This document shows, in pieces, positions 1-11,468 of a DNA stretch of 64,000 bases. Positions within the stretch are counted from its first letter, which is position 1. Every line of letters begins with the position of its first letter. A program made the translations under genes and the position numbers. Under the pieces are notes generated by a model. The model saw only the letters and a list, made by a program, of their open reading frames with translations. It was not told the DNA's origin and searched no databases. The DNA is taken from positions 61,502,233-61,566,232 of the forward strand of contig OZ022341.1 in assembly GCA_963989245.1 (NCBI GenBank), read 5' to 3'. The DNA comes from Nansenia antarctica. Lineage: Eukaryota > Chordata > Actinopteri > Argentiniformes > Microstomatidae.

Positions 1-2
1 CA

Positions 3-884
3 TGTGATTGCAATTTGTTCCTGTTCGCGGATGACTCGGCTCTGCTGGTCTCTGACAGGGACATATTGCAGGTGGAAAAAGCGCTAAGCACTGAACTGAG
101 TAGAATCTGCATCTGGCTAGCTGACAATAAACTATCAATACACCTAGGTAAAACTGAAACCATCCTATACGGATCCCCATCTAAACTCAGAAAGGCTGTA
201 AATTACAATATAAAAGTGGGTAACATTACTATCACAAGAAAAGAGGATATTACATACCTGGGCTCCATCTTAGAGGCAAATCTTTCCGGAGATAAAATGG
301 CAGCAAAAGTAATCAAAAAAGTGAACCATAGAACTAGATTCTTGTACAGGATATCCTCACTTGTCAGTAAAAACACACTGAGGTCCCTATCAGGAGCTCT
401 CATTCAATGTCACTTCGACTATGCCGTAACATCATGGTACTATAGAACCACAAAGGCCCTAAAAACAAGACTCCAGACAGCCCAAAATAAACTGGTTAGG
501 CTTCTGCTAGGCCTCAACCCTAGGACACATCTAACCGCTGCTCATTTTTTGAGCCTTGATTGGCTACGAGTAGTTGACAGAGTGCAGCAGCTTGCACTGG
601 GCCTGGTCTTCAAGATACGCTACACCACAAAGACACCCAAGTACCTGTCAACATACTTCCAAAAAGTGAACAACGTCCACACATACAATACCAGAGGAAG
701 CTCCACGAACCACGTTCAACCGCGTTGCACCACAAACAAGGGGTTAAACTCGTTTGTAAACTATGCAGTAAAAATGTGGAATGCCCTTCCTATAATCTTA
801 AAGGAGTGCAAAACACTGCCCACCTTCAAAACCACTCTCAAAAAACATTTACAGGAGGCTGCAATCCGTAACTGGACCCTCTAA
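3..884 (+). CDS. LINE reverse transcriptase, C-terminal part (partial at window start)
   Basis: The frame is open from the window edge, so the true start lies upstream. It opens just before the RT catalytic motif FADD (palm motif C) and continues through thumb-region sequence with conserved phrases such as KTETILYGS, YLGSILEANL and RLLLGLNPRTH. It ends at TAA 882-884. The frame is intact throughout, unlike copy B, and differs from B and C at several residues around 195-235, where it reads VNYNIKVGNITI. It encodes the enzyme that copies LINE RNA into DNA at a nicked target. Confidence 0.85.
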   Translation, partial: CDCNLFLFADDSALLVSDRDILQVEKALSTELSRICIWLADNKLSIHLGKTETILYGSPSKLRKAVNYNIKVGNITITRKEDITYLGSILEANLSGDKMAAKVIKKVNHRTRFLYRISSLVSKNTLRSLSGALIQCHFDYAVTSWYYRTTKALKTRLQTAQNKLVRLLLGLNPRTHLTAAHFLSLDWLRVVDRVQQLALGLVFKIRYTTKTPKYLSTYFQKVNNVHTYNTRGSSTNHVQPRCTTNKGLNSFVNYAVKMWNALPIILKECKTLPTFKTTLKKHLQEAAIRNWTL

Positions 885-904
885 ATCAAAAATCAAATTA
901 AAAG

Positions 905-1300
905 ACTACACCCCCACCTGGACTACCCTCTATATATTCTTGTTATTTTGTTGTTATGTGTCCCACACCCCCCCCACCCCCCCCCCCTCACCTGAAATAC
1001 CCTCTGCACATACTAGTTGTTTTGTCCCACCCCCCTACCTGGTCTACACTCTGAGCAAACGCAATGTTATTATTTCGCCCCCCTCCCCCCCGCCTAAATC
1101 TACTGGTGTTTTTGTACCCCCCCCCCCACCATGACCACACACTGTACATACTTGTTGTTTTGTCCCCCCGCCCGAACTACCCATTGTACATATTATATGT
1201 CTGTCCCCCTGCCCGAACTACCCACTGTACATACTTTGTGTTTTGTCCCCCGCCCCCACCTGTGGTGTATGTCCCCACCTGTCCTACCCGCTGTACATAC
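905..1300 (+). repeat. C-rich tandem array in LINE 3' UTR
   Basis: Five to six degenerate units of roughly 50-60 bp alternate a poly-C/pyrimidine block with a phrase like CTGTACATACTTGTTTTGT. Copies B and C keep only the last one or two units, so their 3' UTRs jump directly to CCCGAACTACCCACTGTACA. Unit number therefore varies between copies of the same family. Open frames seen here are low-complexity proline runs and are not genes. Confidence 0.7.
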
Positions 1301-1752
1301 CTTATGTTTTGTTGTATTGTTCTTCCCATGTTGGATGTATGTTTATCTTGTAGATAGTACTAGTTATTTGTCTGTATTATCTTGTAGATAGTACTAGTTT
1401 TTTGTCTGTCTTACATGTAAATTGAGTATCAAGGACCCCAATTGAAATAAGCCAGTGGCTTTCTTGGGTTTTTATCCTGTTAGTTGACCTTGTATGTAAT
1501 ATGTACTTTCATGTACCTACTTCTGCAAATCTTCTAATAAAGTTTTCAATCAATCAATCAATCAATCAACTTTGTAGTATGAACAGTCTCTCAGCTTTCC
1601 CCCGGAAGGCGTGTGAACACGGACGCCGACCGTGGTCTTGCACTTTGTATGGAACATGTCGTACCGAACTTGCTCTGGAACGGAGCTGGGAGGGTACAGG
1701 GCGGTCAGCGAGGGGGGCCGACTGGACTCGCTCTCCTCCCGAGGAGAGGCTG

Positions 1753-3302
1753 TCAGATCACCCGCTTCTTCTTCCTCGCCGACGCGGCGGCCGGGGGAGG
1801 GGGCGGGGACGCCTGAGGTCTGTCCCGGGGAGCCTGTTTTCTGGCCCATGGTTTCCTGGGACCTCTGGGTGCCTGGGGCGCTGCCTGCTGTCTAGCCGCT
1901 CTGGGGATCTTGAAGGCAGGGGCCGGGCGAGAGATAGCCTGCGCATATGACTGCCGTGGCTGGGTCACGGGCGCTGCGGGCTGCGCTCTTCTCGGAAGGC
2001 ACAGCTCCATAGCCTCATCCTCTCTCTTTTTCTCCTCACATCTCTTCTGCATTGAGGTGACTGCTGCACCGAAGAGACCCTGTGGTACGATAGGGGTGTC
2101 GAGAATTTCTTCTCTCTCCTTCGCCGACAGGTTGGTGAGACCGAGCCAACGCGCCCTCTCCTGCAGTACCATGAGAGCCATGGATTTACCCGTGGCTTGA
2201 ATGGCCGTCTTGTGGAGACGGAGGATGTGATCCGTTATAACGCAGATTTCCTCCCATAGGGTAGGCATATTGTCTGGGTTAGCGGTCATATCCTCCTCCA
2301 GCTCAGCCTGGTAGGCTGATAGGAGTGCGGAGGCATTGAGAGCCCTCGCTGTCAGTGCCGCTGCTTTGTAGCACTTGTCTGTAAGGCTAGCCTGGAAGCG
2401 GTCCGACTTGGAGGGTAGGGACGGGGCAGCCGAAGATACGGGGGTCTTCGGGTGCAGGTGGCACGCCACCACCGGCTCGACCGGTGGGATGTGGCGGAGG
2501 CCGAGGGATCCAGTCGAGAACCCCCGATTATTGGGTGTTTCTCGCTGAATGGCCGTTCTTTCCACGTAACTGCTATCTCATCGAGTAGCTCGGGGAAGAA
2601 CGGCATAACTTGTTTCCCCGTCTTAGCCGCCGTCTGCAGTCTTTTGCCTTCAAAGCGTGACATAGCAGTTTCGGTTTGGGCGACGGGCCAGTAGATATTC
2701 AGCCTCTCCGCTGCTCGCTTGCACATGTCCTGCATGTCGCAGTCCATGGGAGACGGGGCGGAGGGTTGGTTACCTCCGTCAGGCGTGGGGGGCTTTCCAG
2801 CTCCGCGCCTACCGATTGATAATGAGGAGTCTTCCTCATCATCGGTGGACAAAATGAGGTCTGAGTCACGCGACCCTCCCTCATCATTGTCCGAGTCTCT
2901 CTCATAGCGAGCAGCGGTAAAGCTGTCAATCCCCTTGTCATCCAGTACCGGGAAACCGATGTCAGGGCTATGTGGCACTAAGTCCGCCCAGCATGGTGTC
3001 GGTAAACCTGGAGACATGTCCGCGTTAGACTGTGATGGCAGCGTTTCGGCTGCCTTACACAGAAGCGGATCTTCTCCCGACAGGCTAGCCATGCGACTTA
3101 GCCGTCGGCGGAGAAGTTTCCTGGGGAACACTGCACAGTGGATACACTCATCGGTAGAGATAACAGCGGCCCGGGCGTGGGTTAATCCCAGACACACTGC
3201 ACACTTAGAGTGAGTGTCCCAGCTAGCCATTGACTTGCCGCACGGGCAGGTCTTCCGGCTAGTCTCGGCTGTGCTAGGTCCGCTAGCCTCAACGTTAGCC
3301 AT
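1753..3302 (-). pseudogene. DIRS-type gag ORF with one frameshift
   Basis: The ORF starts with ATG at 3302 and an N-terminal cysteine/histidine cluster (CPCGKS...CAVCLGLTHA...CIHC) resembling the start of fish DIRS gag proteins. A serine/acidic stretch (DSDNDEGGS, STDDEEDSS) follows, then a conserved middle (MPFFPELLDEI). Around 2500-2525 the frame slips by one. The continuation reads RHIPPVEP through a helical region (LNASALLSAYQAELEEDM) to a proline/arginine-rich tail ending in RKKKRVI, which looks like a nuclear localisation signal. Together the two frames span about 510 codons. The frameshift makes this copy defective unless it is a sequencing error. Confidence 0.65.
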
Positions 3303-3467
3303 TTCTGGCTAAGGGTTGTAGGCTAGCTGCTAGCAGGCCTCGCTACTTCACCCGTTAGCTTGTCAGCTATCAAGGGAAAACAGAGGGGCCAGGGGAGGGA
3401 TATTACTATCTACCCGCTAGCAGTGCGTTATAGAGATAAAGTTATTTCTACTTTTGTCTCTCACACT

Positions 3468-3663
3468 GGGTATTGCTACCCGTAACCGTTCGGAGTATTC
3501 CTACTCGCAGAACAGGGAGTATTGCTACTCGCGTCGTTCAGAACGAGGAGTATCGCTACTTTTTTCGTTCCGAGCAAGGCGAGTATTGCTACTCGAATCG
3601 TAACACGGGGTATCGCTACCCCGAGTCAGAGTATTCCTACTCTTCAACAGAAGTATTTCTACT
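3468..3663 (-). repeat. Array of eight covarying palindromes in the DIRS leader
   Basis: Eight copies of GAGTA-(4 nt)-TACTC or its paired variants lie at 3468, 3493, 3517, 3548, 3581, 3608, 3629 and 3651, spaced 21-33 bp apart. Arms change together: GGGTA pairs with TACCC at 3468, and CGGGGTA with TACCCCG at 3606, while the others are GAGTA with TACTC. The loop is TTGC, TCGC, TTCC or TTTC. The array sits between the TATA box (3829) and the gag ATG (3302), so it would be transcribed as a leader of small hairpins or could be a row of dyad protein-binding sites. Confidence 0.85.
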
Positions 3664-3828
3664 CCTGTGAACGTCAACGAAGTGCAGTTTAGCAGCAGAG
3701 CGCCCGTCGGCACGAGTTTGGTCGCTCGTATCTGTGGACTGTTTAGCTCTAGCCACCCGCACAGTTGTTGTCAGCTCCAGTGAGAAGCGAGAAAAGGTTT
3801 TTGAATGACGACAGACGCCGTGTGTACG

Positions 3829-3839
3829 CTTTATATAGG
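3829..3839 (-). promoter_or_regulatory. TATA box of the DIRS-like element
   Basis: The minus strand reads CCTATATAAAG, a strong TATA match, about 530 bp upstream of the gag ATG. A CCAAT-type motif (the palindromic GCCAGCCAATGGGCTGGC on the plus strand, about 3878-3895) lies 40-60 bp further upstream. Transcription would start near 3800 and read leftward through the palindromic leader. Confidence 0.55.
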
Positions 3840-3957
3840 CGGAGGGTCCCGTCCCTCGTGACACAAGCGTCGCCTGGGCCAGCCAATGGGCTGGCGCAGC
3901 GTAATTCAGTTTCTGATGAGGTCACGCAGGGGGCGTTCCCATAGTGAGATACGAAAC

Positions 3958-4722
3958 GAATACTATGAAAGAGAACCAAGAGGCTTTGAAGACATTGACA
4001 GATGGAAGGCCACAGAACGGAGACAGTTTGCCCTCTATACAGGAAAAATTGTGCTTAAGGGCATTATTTCAAAGGAGCTCTATGAGCACTTCCTGTTTTT
4101 TAGTGTCGCATTGTCTATCCTTGTTTGTCCAACACTGGCAAAACAGTACAATCACAATGCAGAGGAGTTGTTGTACTTCATTGCCCAGGGAAGGCAATTG
4201 TATGGGGATGAGTTCCTTGTCTACAATGTTCACAGTTTGGTACACCTGGCATCTGTTGCAAACCTTTATGGCAGTCTTGATGAGTGCAGTGCTTTCTCTT
4301 TTGAGAATTACTTGCATCAGCTGAAAAGATTAGTTCGTTCTGGACGAAATCCTCTTTCACAGATTGTGAGGCGGCTTGGGGAAGCAGACAAAGTGAGAAA
4401 GATCCATCATGAACCAAAAAAGTCTGTAGGAATTAAACAACCCAACAATGTATTCACTCTTAGTGACGTAGAGTGCTGTGAAGTTGTTGCCGTCTCTGGT
4501 GAGACAGAGCATGGGGAGAAGATGTTGCTCTGTCGTGTCTATGATCGACTTGAGCCATACTTCATACAGCCTTGTGACTCAAGGTTGATTGGTGTCTACA
4601 CAGCCAAAGACAGTCACACTAGGATAAAAAGACTCTCTGAAAGGCATTTGGGCAGGCAGGCATTTATGACTGAGGCAGACAATGGTTTGAGGATTGTAGT
4701 TACCATACTCCATTCATTCTGA
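3958..4722 (+). pseudogene. EnSpm/CACTA-like transposase, C-terminal fragment
   Basis: The frame is open from the DIRS boundary to TGA at 4720-4722 and has no recognisable own start. Residues such as RWKATERRQFALYTG, YNVHSLVHLA and SAFSFENYLHQLKRLVRS match the pattern of the C-terminal region of animal EnSpm/CACTA-type transposases, comparable to the DUF4218-like block of plant elements. An AATAAA lies at about 4801. The N-terminal catalytic part is missing, apparently cut off by the DIRS junction at 3957. The family assignment is from memory. The coding block itself is clear, with no stop for 255 codons. Confidence 0.6.
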
Positions 4723-6646
4723 GTGCACAGACTTCATCTAACTGTAAATAGTAGTACATACAGTAGTTCTTTATGTATCATTCACCTATTTTTGTGTGTG
4801 AAATAAATCAAACAGCACACGCATCCAAGCGGTAATTATATGAAAGTATATATGAATATAAATTGGGGGTGTGCACGGAGGGTAGAATGTGACAACATTT
4901 CCTTTTTCTTCCAGAACACACTGCTGTTGTGCTCTTCCTCGAAACGAACACAGTGGATATCGTGCCAACAAACTGGCTTGAGAAGACTAACAAGGTGTTT
5001 CCTAATCCTAACTTATTTATGCAAGATATAATGTGAACTGCAGCCAGTAGCAGCTAGCGTACTGTACCTTCTTGTTATATTTTCTGCAGACTGTGTACTG
5101 CTACTGGCCAAAACCTGACAAGAATGTGACACCCAAAGTTAAGAGGAGAGAAATCCCGGACCAAGCACGTTGGAGCAAAAATAAAGTCAAGATTTAAAAA
5201 ATCACAGGTTAGGTATTGTATTGTACTGTTTAATCTTCAGAACTAAGCCAACAAACACCTTTTTAAAAAAGCCCTCATGCTTCCACCTAAATTATAGCAG
5301 TGACTTTGAGGAGAGCAAACTTGGTTCACTCTCCTCAAACTCAAGTGATCTTAGTGGGGGGAAAAACTCAAAACGCAAGCTCCATTAGAATTCCAAGTGT
5401 GCTACTTGTTTTATTTTGTTCAAAACAAAAATGTGAAATTACTAGGAGTGGGATAAAAAATTTAAAAAAAAAACTTAAGTATCACAATTTTAAGCGGTGC
5501 AACCGCTTCTATACATGGCTTTCACGAGGTGTCCGTCCGTATGTCGGTCTCATAACTGTGTAAGCCCCCAAATGAAGATATTTCAACTCGAAAACATGAC
5601 ATTATTGTGGCACGAGTAAAGCATTGAATATAAATATCAAAAGGGGGCATTCCTCTATAAATTGTTTTATTTCCCATCAGTTTTTTTCCAAATGATTGGC
5701 CTTTTAATCATTGAACAAAAGCTTATCACTTAGCCTAAAATGCTTCCATAAATTAATTTATTTTCTAAAGATTAAGCTTATCACTCATCACAACATGCTT
5801 ATCACTTATCACAACATGTCATTTTATAATTATTTAATCAAAGTTAATGTGTTAATTTGACAGCCCTAATGTATTTATGTGTGTGTGTATGTATAAATAA
5901 TATGTGTATCTGCTCTGATCTCCACCCATATTTTGTAGACACATACACAAAGGCCAGAGACAAGGTCAACATAGCAGTAGTCACGTCAAATTTGGAGAGT
6001 GACGAGGAAGAGGAAATGTCTGGCAAGAAGATTGTTGTGCCTGTGCGGTACACACAAGATTCTGGTAAGATTGCTTGATTGTGGGGGGTTTTCCCCAGAA
6101 AATATCTAACGCTACTGTATATTCTTACCTGACAGATATGTTTGAATATCTCTCCATTAGATACCGAAATAGATGAGCCTGTAGTCAAACGGGTGAAAAA
6201 AACTACAACTTCCATAAAGGAGAGTACCTCAGTACCACAGATGCCGACAATGCCTTCCTGTAAGTAAATGGTACTGGGTAACCACTCGGGCTGGGCTGTC
6301 AATCTTCCTCTATAATCCCATTCAAATGTCAGTGCTTATTCTTTTTAATATTAAAAACATTTACTATGTACCTAATCTAGGCTTATGCCACTGCTTATTT
6401 CCTAAAACTATGAGCATGTGGTTATGTACATGTCTGTCCACTAGAGGGCAAATCTAGCCCTATTGTTTTGTAACAGGTAACAGGTGATAGCTTTATTGCC
6501 AAGTAATTATTAAGGTTAGGCACAACATGAATAACGTTAACTTGGATGGATTAATTGCCAGTCGTATTTTAATGAGCACACGTAAGTGCACTGCACTCTG
6601 ACACTATTAAACCTAGAATTGCACATCAATTCTAGAAGATATACTG

Positions 6647-6811
6647 TGTTACGGCTGGGCCTCCACACACGCCCTCCCCCGCCCCCACAGCTCGAGCACA
6701 GCGTGCTCTCCGCCGCAGGTGAGGCTTGTCCCCACTAATTAGATCATCAGCCAAACCAGCACACCTGTCTCCACTCCCAATCAACCCTCTGCCTACATCT
6801 ACTCTGGACTT
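6647..6811 (+). repeat. Gypsy LTR, left piece
   Basis: This matches the first part of the complete LTR at 20270-20762, from TGTTACGGCTGGG to CTCTGGACTT, lacking one short internal duplication present there. It runs directly into gag coding sequence, so the rest of the LTR, the primer-binding site and the gag N-terminus are absent. Confidence 0.85.
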
Positions 6812-7398
6812 GGTGGCGTTCATCACCAACCTCACCACCGGCGACGCCCTGAATTGGGTCCAGGCCACCCTCTGCGCCCGCCCTGACCTGTTCGGTGACT
6901 ACACTGCCTTTCTCACTGAGTTCAAGAGGGTTTTCGACCACCCCACTGCAGGACAGGAAGTCGGGGCGCGACTGATGTCACTCCACCAGGGGAACCGGAC
7001 AGCTGCGGCCTACTCTACCGAGTTTCGCACCCTGGCAGCCGGAAGCGGGTGGAATGACAGGGCACTGCGATCTGCTTTCCGCCAGGGGCTGAGTGAGGTC
7101 ATCAAGGACGAGCTCGTCCGGGACAAACCCGCCACCCTGGACGAACTAGTGGCCCTAGCCATTGACGTCGACGAGGGCTCCCGGGAGCGTCGGAGAGAGA
7201 GGGCGCCACCAGACCAGCTCGCCACGCCCCCAAGACTCCATCTTCACAGACAACCCCTCCTCCGCACGGGAGTCAACCTACACCCCATCCACTGGCGAGG
7301 AGCCGATGCAGCTTGGTCGAGGGGTCCAGGGGCTGTGCCTCTACTGTGGGGAGAAGGGACACCTCCGTGACACCTGCCCGTCCCTATCAAAAGGGTAG
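6812..7398 (+). pseudogene. Gypsy gag fragment with CCHC zinc knuckle
   Basis: The gag-type sequence (TTGDALNWVQATL, FKRVFDHP, LRSAFRQGLSEVIKDEL) forms the capsid-like C-terminal region. After a frameshift near 7200 comes a zinc knuckle, CLYCGEKGHLRDTC, and then TAG at 7396-7398. The N-terminal part is missing because the frame starts at the LTR junction. It would package element RNA, but this copy is not functional. Confidence 0.82.
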
Positions 7399-7421
7399 GC
7401 TCACCCGAAGGGGGAATCCGG

Positions 7422-9230
7422 GTGAGCCGTGTCTCTCAATCCCCACCTACCACCAGCCCAGCCAGGTTCTCTGTCACCCTCTCCTGGCAGGGGCATAACC
7501 TCACTGTCGAGGCCATCATTGACTCGGGGGCAGACGAGAACTTTATGGACGCCCAGCTGGCCCGCTCAGCTGCCATTCCCCTCGTTGCCCTCGAGACCCC
7601 CCTCTCCGTCTCAGCCCTAGACGGACACAACCTGGGGCCTCTCACCCACCGCACCCCTCTCCTTGACCGTCTCCGGGAACCATGTGGAGGAGATTCGGTT
7701 CTACATCCTCAAAACCCCCTCATCCTGGGATGACCGTGGCTCGAGCTCCACACCCCCCATGTCAGCTATGGTGAGGGACGTATCCTGAGCTGGAGTACCT
7801 CCTGTTACGCCCGGTGCCTCCGTGCCGCCCATACCCCCTCATCGCCTCTGCGACCGCCTCCGGCTTCCCCCAATCTCTCCTCCATCCCAGAGGTCTACCA
7901 CGACCTAGGGGAGGCCTTCAGTAAGGAGCGTGCTCGCACCCTGCCCCCTCACCGGCCCTACGACTGTGCCGTCGAGCTCCGCCCTGGCAACAAACTCCCA
8001 GTCAGTCGCCTCTACAACCTTGCCCCCCCGGAGAAGGCAGCCATGGACACCTACATCTCCGACTGTCTGGCTGAGGGGCTCATCCGTCCATCACACTCCC
8101 CGGTGGCAGCGGGGGTTTTCTTCGTTACGAAGAAGGATGGAACCCTCAGGCCATGCATCGACTACCGTGAGCTCAATGCCATCACCGTCCGGAACACCTA
8201 TCCTCTTCCCCTCATGAGCTCCAACTTTGAGCCCCTCCTTGGGGCCACCATCTTCACTAAGCTGGACCTCCGGAACGCCTACCATCTGGTCCGGATTCGT
8301 GAGGGCGACGAGTGGAAGACGGCGTTCAAAACCCCCCGTGGCCACTATGAGTACCTCGTCATGCCCTTTGGTCTCACTAACGCCCCCTCTGTCTTTCTGG
8401 CCCTCATGAACGACGTCCTCAGGGACATGCTGGACATCTTTGTCGTCCTCTACCTGGATGATATCCTAGTCTTCTCCAGGAATCCTGAGGAGCACGTCCA
8501 ACATGTCCGCCTAGTCCTCCAGCGCCTACTGGAGAATCGCCTTTTTATTAAGGCTGAGAAGTGCTCTCATTGTGGAGGGTGGGTTGACTCGCCCTGACCC
8601 CAAGAAGACTCGGGCCGTCGTCGAGTGGGGCCAACCTACGACCCGGAAGCAGCTGCAGTCCTTCCTCGGCTTTGCCAATTTCTACCGGCGATTCATCCGG
8701 GACTTCAGCCGGGTAGCCGCCCCCCTCACTGCCCTCACCTCCCCCCTGCGCCAGTTCACATGGACACCAGCAGCCAGCGCTGCCTTCAGTAACCTGAAGA
8801 GGCTCTTCACCTCGGCACCGGTCCTTATCAACCCGGACCCCTCAAAGCCCTTCATTGTGGAAGTAGACGCCTCAGACACGGGCGTCGGTGGCGTGCTCTC
8901 TCAATGGTCGGAGGACCAGACCGTGCACCCCTGCGCCTTCTACTCCCGCCGTTATACCTCCGCCGAGGCCAACTACGACATCGGGAACCGCGAGCTGCTG
9001 GCGGTGGTGGAGGCGTTCCACGAGTGGCGGCACTGGCTGGGGGGCGCAGAGCACCCCTTCACCGTCTGGTCGGACCATAAAAACCTAACCTACATCAAGT
9101 CGGCCAGGCGGTTGAACTCCCGTCAGGCACGCTGGGCCCTGTTCCTCGGGCGGTTTAACTTCCTCCTCACGTTCCGTCCGGGCTCCCTGAACGCCAAGGC
9201 TGACTCCCTTTCTCGGCTCCATGCCGCAGA
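7422..9230 (+). pseudogene. Gypsy protease, reverse transcriptase and RNase H
   Basis: The aspartic protease motif is IDSGADENF (about 7527-7550), followed by a frameshift near 7640. RT runs from about 7890 to 8580 with VTKKDGTLRPCIDYRELN, LDLRNAYHLVRI, MPFGLTNAPSVF and the catalytic YLDD at about 8451-8462. A frameshift near 8575 leads into the connection and RNase H (FIVEVDASDTGVGGVLSQ, NRELLAVVEAF, WSDHKNLTYI, AKADSLSRL). All expected catalytic motifs are visible, but the reading frame is broken at least twice. Confidence 0.88.
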
Positions 9231-10362
9231 GGAGGAACCCACCACTCCTGACACCATCGTTCCATCCTCCCGGGTCGTTGGAGTGGTCACCCTGGAGATC
9301 GAGGCGGTGGAGGTGATGCTTGGGCGGACCAAGGTGATGCAGTGGGGCCACGCCAGCCGCTTGGCCTGCCACCCTGGGGCCCTACGCACACTGTCCTTCC
9401 TGCGGCGGCGGTTCTGGTGGTCCACCATGGCCACGAACGTCAGGGAGTTCGTCTCTGCCTGCCCTACCTGCGCTCGCAGAAAGGCATCCCACCGGCCGCC
9501 ATCGGGACTGCTGCAGCCTCTACCCGTGCCCGGTTGACCGTGGTCCCACCTCGCCATGGACTTCGTGACCGGCCTTCCCCCGTCTCTAGGCAACATGGTC
9601 TTTCTCACCATTGTGGACCGCTTCTCCAAGTCTGTGCGGTTGGTGGCTCTGGCAAAGCTACCGACCTCGGCGGAGACGGCGGAGCTACTCACCACCCACG
9701 TCTTCCGCCTTTACGGGCTTCCCCAGGATGTGGTTTCCGACCGTGGTCCCCAGCTCACGTCCAAGGTGTGGCAGGCCTTCTGTTCGGGGATTGGGGCCAC
9801 GACCAGCCTCTCCTCCGGCTACCATCCCCAGACCAATGGGCAGGCGGAGAGAGCCAACCAGAGCCTGGAGTCGGCACTCCGCTGCATGTCCTCCCTCCAT
9901 CCATCCTCCTGGAGCAAGGACCTACCCTGGGTGGAGTACTCACTAAACGCCATGGTCAATGAAGCCACCGGCCGGTCCCCCTTCGAGTGCTCCTTGGAGT
10001 ACCAGCCACCCCTGCTGTCTACCCAGGAGGGCGAAGCATCGGTACCATCGGTCCAGGCACACCTCCTTCGGTGTCGTCGGGTCTGGACCTCCGTACGCTC
10101 GGCCTTGCTTCGGGCCACCGCCCGAACCACCCGAAGCGCCAACCGTCGTCGCACTCCAGCTCCTGAGTACCAGGTTGGCCAGAGGGTCTGGCTCTCCACG
10201 GCTGATCTCCCCCTCAATGTCCCCTCCCGGAAGTTGGCGTCAAGGTACATCGGCCCCTACGCCATCGACCGGGTCATTAACCCCGCTGCCATCCGGCTGG
10301 TCCTTCCTCACTCCCTCCGTCGGATCCACCCGGTGTTCCACGAAGGAAGGTACATCCCATCC
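9231..10362 (+). pseudogene. Gypsy integrase with in-frame stop, 3'-truncated
   Basis: A zinc-binding region (LACHPGALRTL, CPTCARRK) is followed by TGA at 9535-9537, probably a former Trp codon. The same frame continues with the catalytic core: MDFVTGLP and VDRFSKS, VVSDRGPQLTSKVW, and HPQTNGQAERANQ, giving the D-D-E arrangement. The C-terminal part reaches IHPVFHEG and then stops at the L1 junction near 10363, so a chromodomain, if there was one, is lost. Confidence 0.85.
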
Positions 10363-11468
10363 ACAAAATGTTTGTTGGTAAACCTACCACAGCCTTAGTC
10401 TCTAACCTTTACACACTTTTGATCAAATGTGCAGATATCCCTCTACAAATTAACTTGCGTTGGAGCCATGACCTTTCTATCTCACCATCTACAATCAATT
10501 GGACTACGGTTTGGACTAAGATCAACTTAGCATCTCGCAACCCCAATCATCAGATGATTCACTATAATTTTGCACACAGGCTATACTGTACACCCCGCAA
10601 ACTTTTAATGAAATTAACACCCTCGCCAAACTGTCAGTTATGCTCATTAAACACAACAGGAACTTTCATCCATATGGTGTGGGATTGCCCTGGTGTTAAA
10701 TCATTCTGGGGTATGGCCATCAATAAGATGTCTGAGTTTCTTGGGTCCTCTATCCCCTGCTCCCCAATAATTCTACTACTGAATGATTTTACCAGTTTAA
10801 ATGTATCAATGATGCACCAACGCTGGCTTCTGGTAGGCCTCACAGCCGCCAAAAAACTGGTAGCTCAGAGGTGGAAAGACCCCCATGACTTGTCCTATCA
10901 GCATTGGTTAAACACTGTGTTAGATCTAGCCAAACTAGAAAGGTCCGTGGCCAGCATGCATGGCGCTCAAGAAAAGAATATTAGTTTATGGACTTCCTTT
11001 ATAGAATGTATGCAGAGGTGATATGCATAACTTATGGTTATTCCACTAGTATGATTTTATTTATTTTTCCTCTTTTTCCTTCTCTTCCATTTTCCTTTCT
11101 TTATTCTCTTCTTTCAAAGGCCATTCATTATGTTTATAACATTATAGTACTAAAATACTATTATAATAATCTTAAATAGGCTACTATTAATAATTGTAAT
11201 GGTGTGGGTATTGATATTTGAATATTATAGTATTTAATGTGTTATGTTTATCCTATTATGTTTATTTATTTTATTTGGTGGCATTTATGTTGAGCTGGTT
11301 TAAATCCTTCTTGAGGGTTTTTGGGCGGAGTAAGACCTTGGTGTGGGAGGGTGGGTAGAGGGAATGTATGCAGGTATGAATGTTGTGTATTTTGGTAATT
11401 GTTTTGTCATTGTCCTTTGTGTGTTTGTACATAAAATAAAAATAAAAAATTGATCACAAAAAAAAAAG
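10363..11468 (+). mobile_element. L1-like LINE, ORF2 C-terminus and poly(A) tail
   Basis: A frame to TGA at 11019-11021 encodes a typical fish L1 ORF2 C-terminus with the zinc-knuckle pattern CQLCSLN..GTFIHMVWDC. An AT-rich 3' UTR follows, with AATAAA (about 11437) and a poly(A) run at 11457-11467. It joins the Gypsy integrase frame abruptly at about 10363, so it is a 5'-truncated insertion or part of a chimeric transcript. Confidence 0.78.

Larger units (their letters stand above)
1..1569 (+). mobile_element. LINE copy A (CR1/L2/Rex1-group non-LTR retrotransposon), 3' part
   Basis: This is the 3' half of a non-LTR retrotransposon cut by the window edge. It holds the end of the reverse transcriptase ORF, a C-rich 3' UTR, AATAAA near 1538 and a (TCAA)n tail at about 1545-1569. 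Two relatives occur in the window, at 38.3-42.5 kb (+) and 45.5-47.8 kb (-), and share the same 3' end. LINEs of the CR1/L2 group usually end in a short microsatellite tail rather than poly(A), which fits. Exact clade assignment would need a phylogeny. The tail abuts DIRS-like sequence, so this copy may be inserted in that element. Confidence 0.88.
1570..3957 (-). mobile_element. DIRS-like retrotransposon, 5' end with gag
   Basis: A minus-strand element contains, in its own 5'-3' order, a promoter-like end near 3957, a TATA box, a long leader with palindromes and a gag-type ORF. It ends against LINE copy A at 1570. The tyrosine recombinase and reverse transcriptase ORFs expected of a DIRS element are not in the window. 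They could lie beyond copy A or be lost. The DIRS call rests on the zinc-finger-like start of the gag and on resemblance to fish DIRS gag proteins from memory. At 3957 it abruptly meets the EnSpm-like transposase frame. Confidence 0.6.

Noticed and set aside
940..1391. Proline/histidine-rich open frames in the LINE 3' UTR
   Set aside because: These are low-complexity translation of C-rich repeats that vary between copies. No start context or conservation.
1562..2200. Several plus-strand frames opposite the DIRS gag
   Set aside because: GC-rich shadows of the minus-strand gag frame, which has the recognisable domain order.
3468..3663. Regularly spaced palindromes resembling a CRISPR array
   Set aside because: Units are only 14-18 bp, spacing is 21-33 bp in total, spacers are too short, there are no cas genes and the context is eukaryotic.
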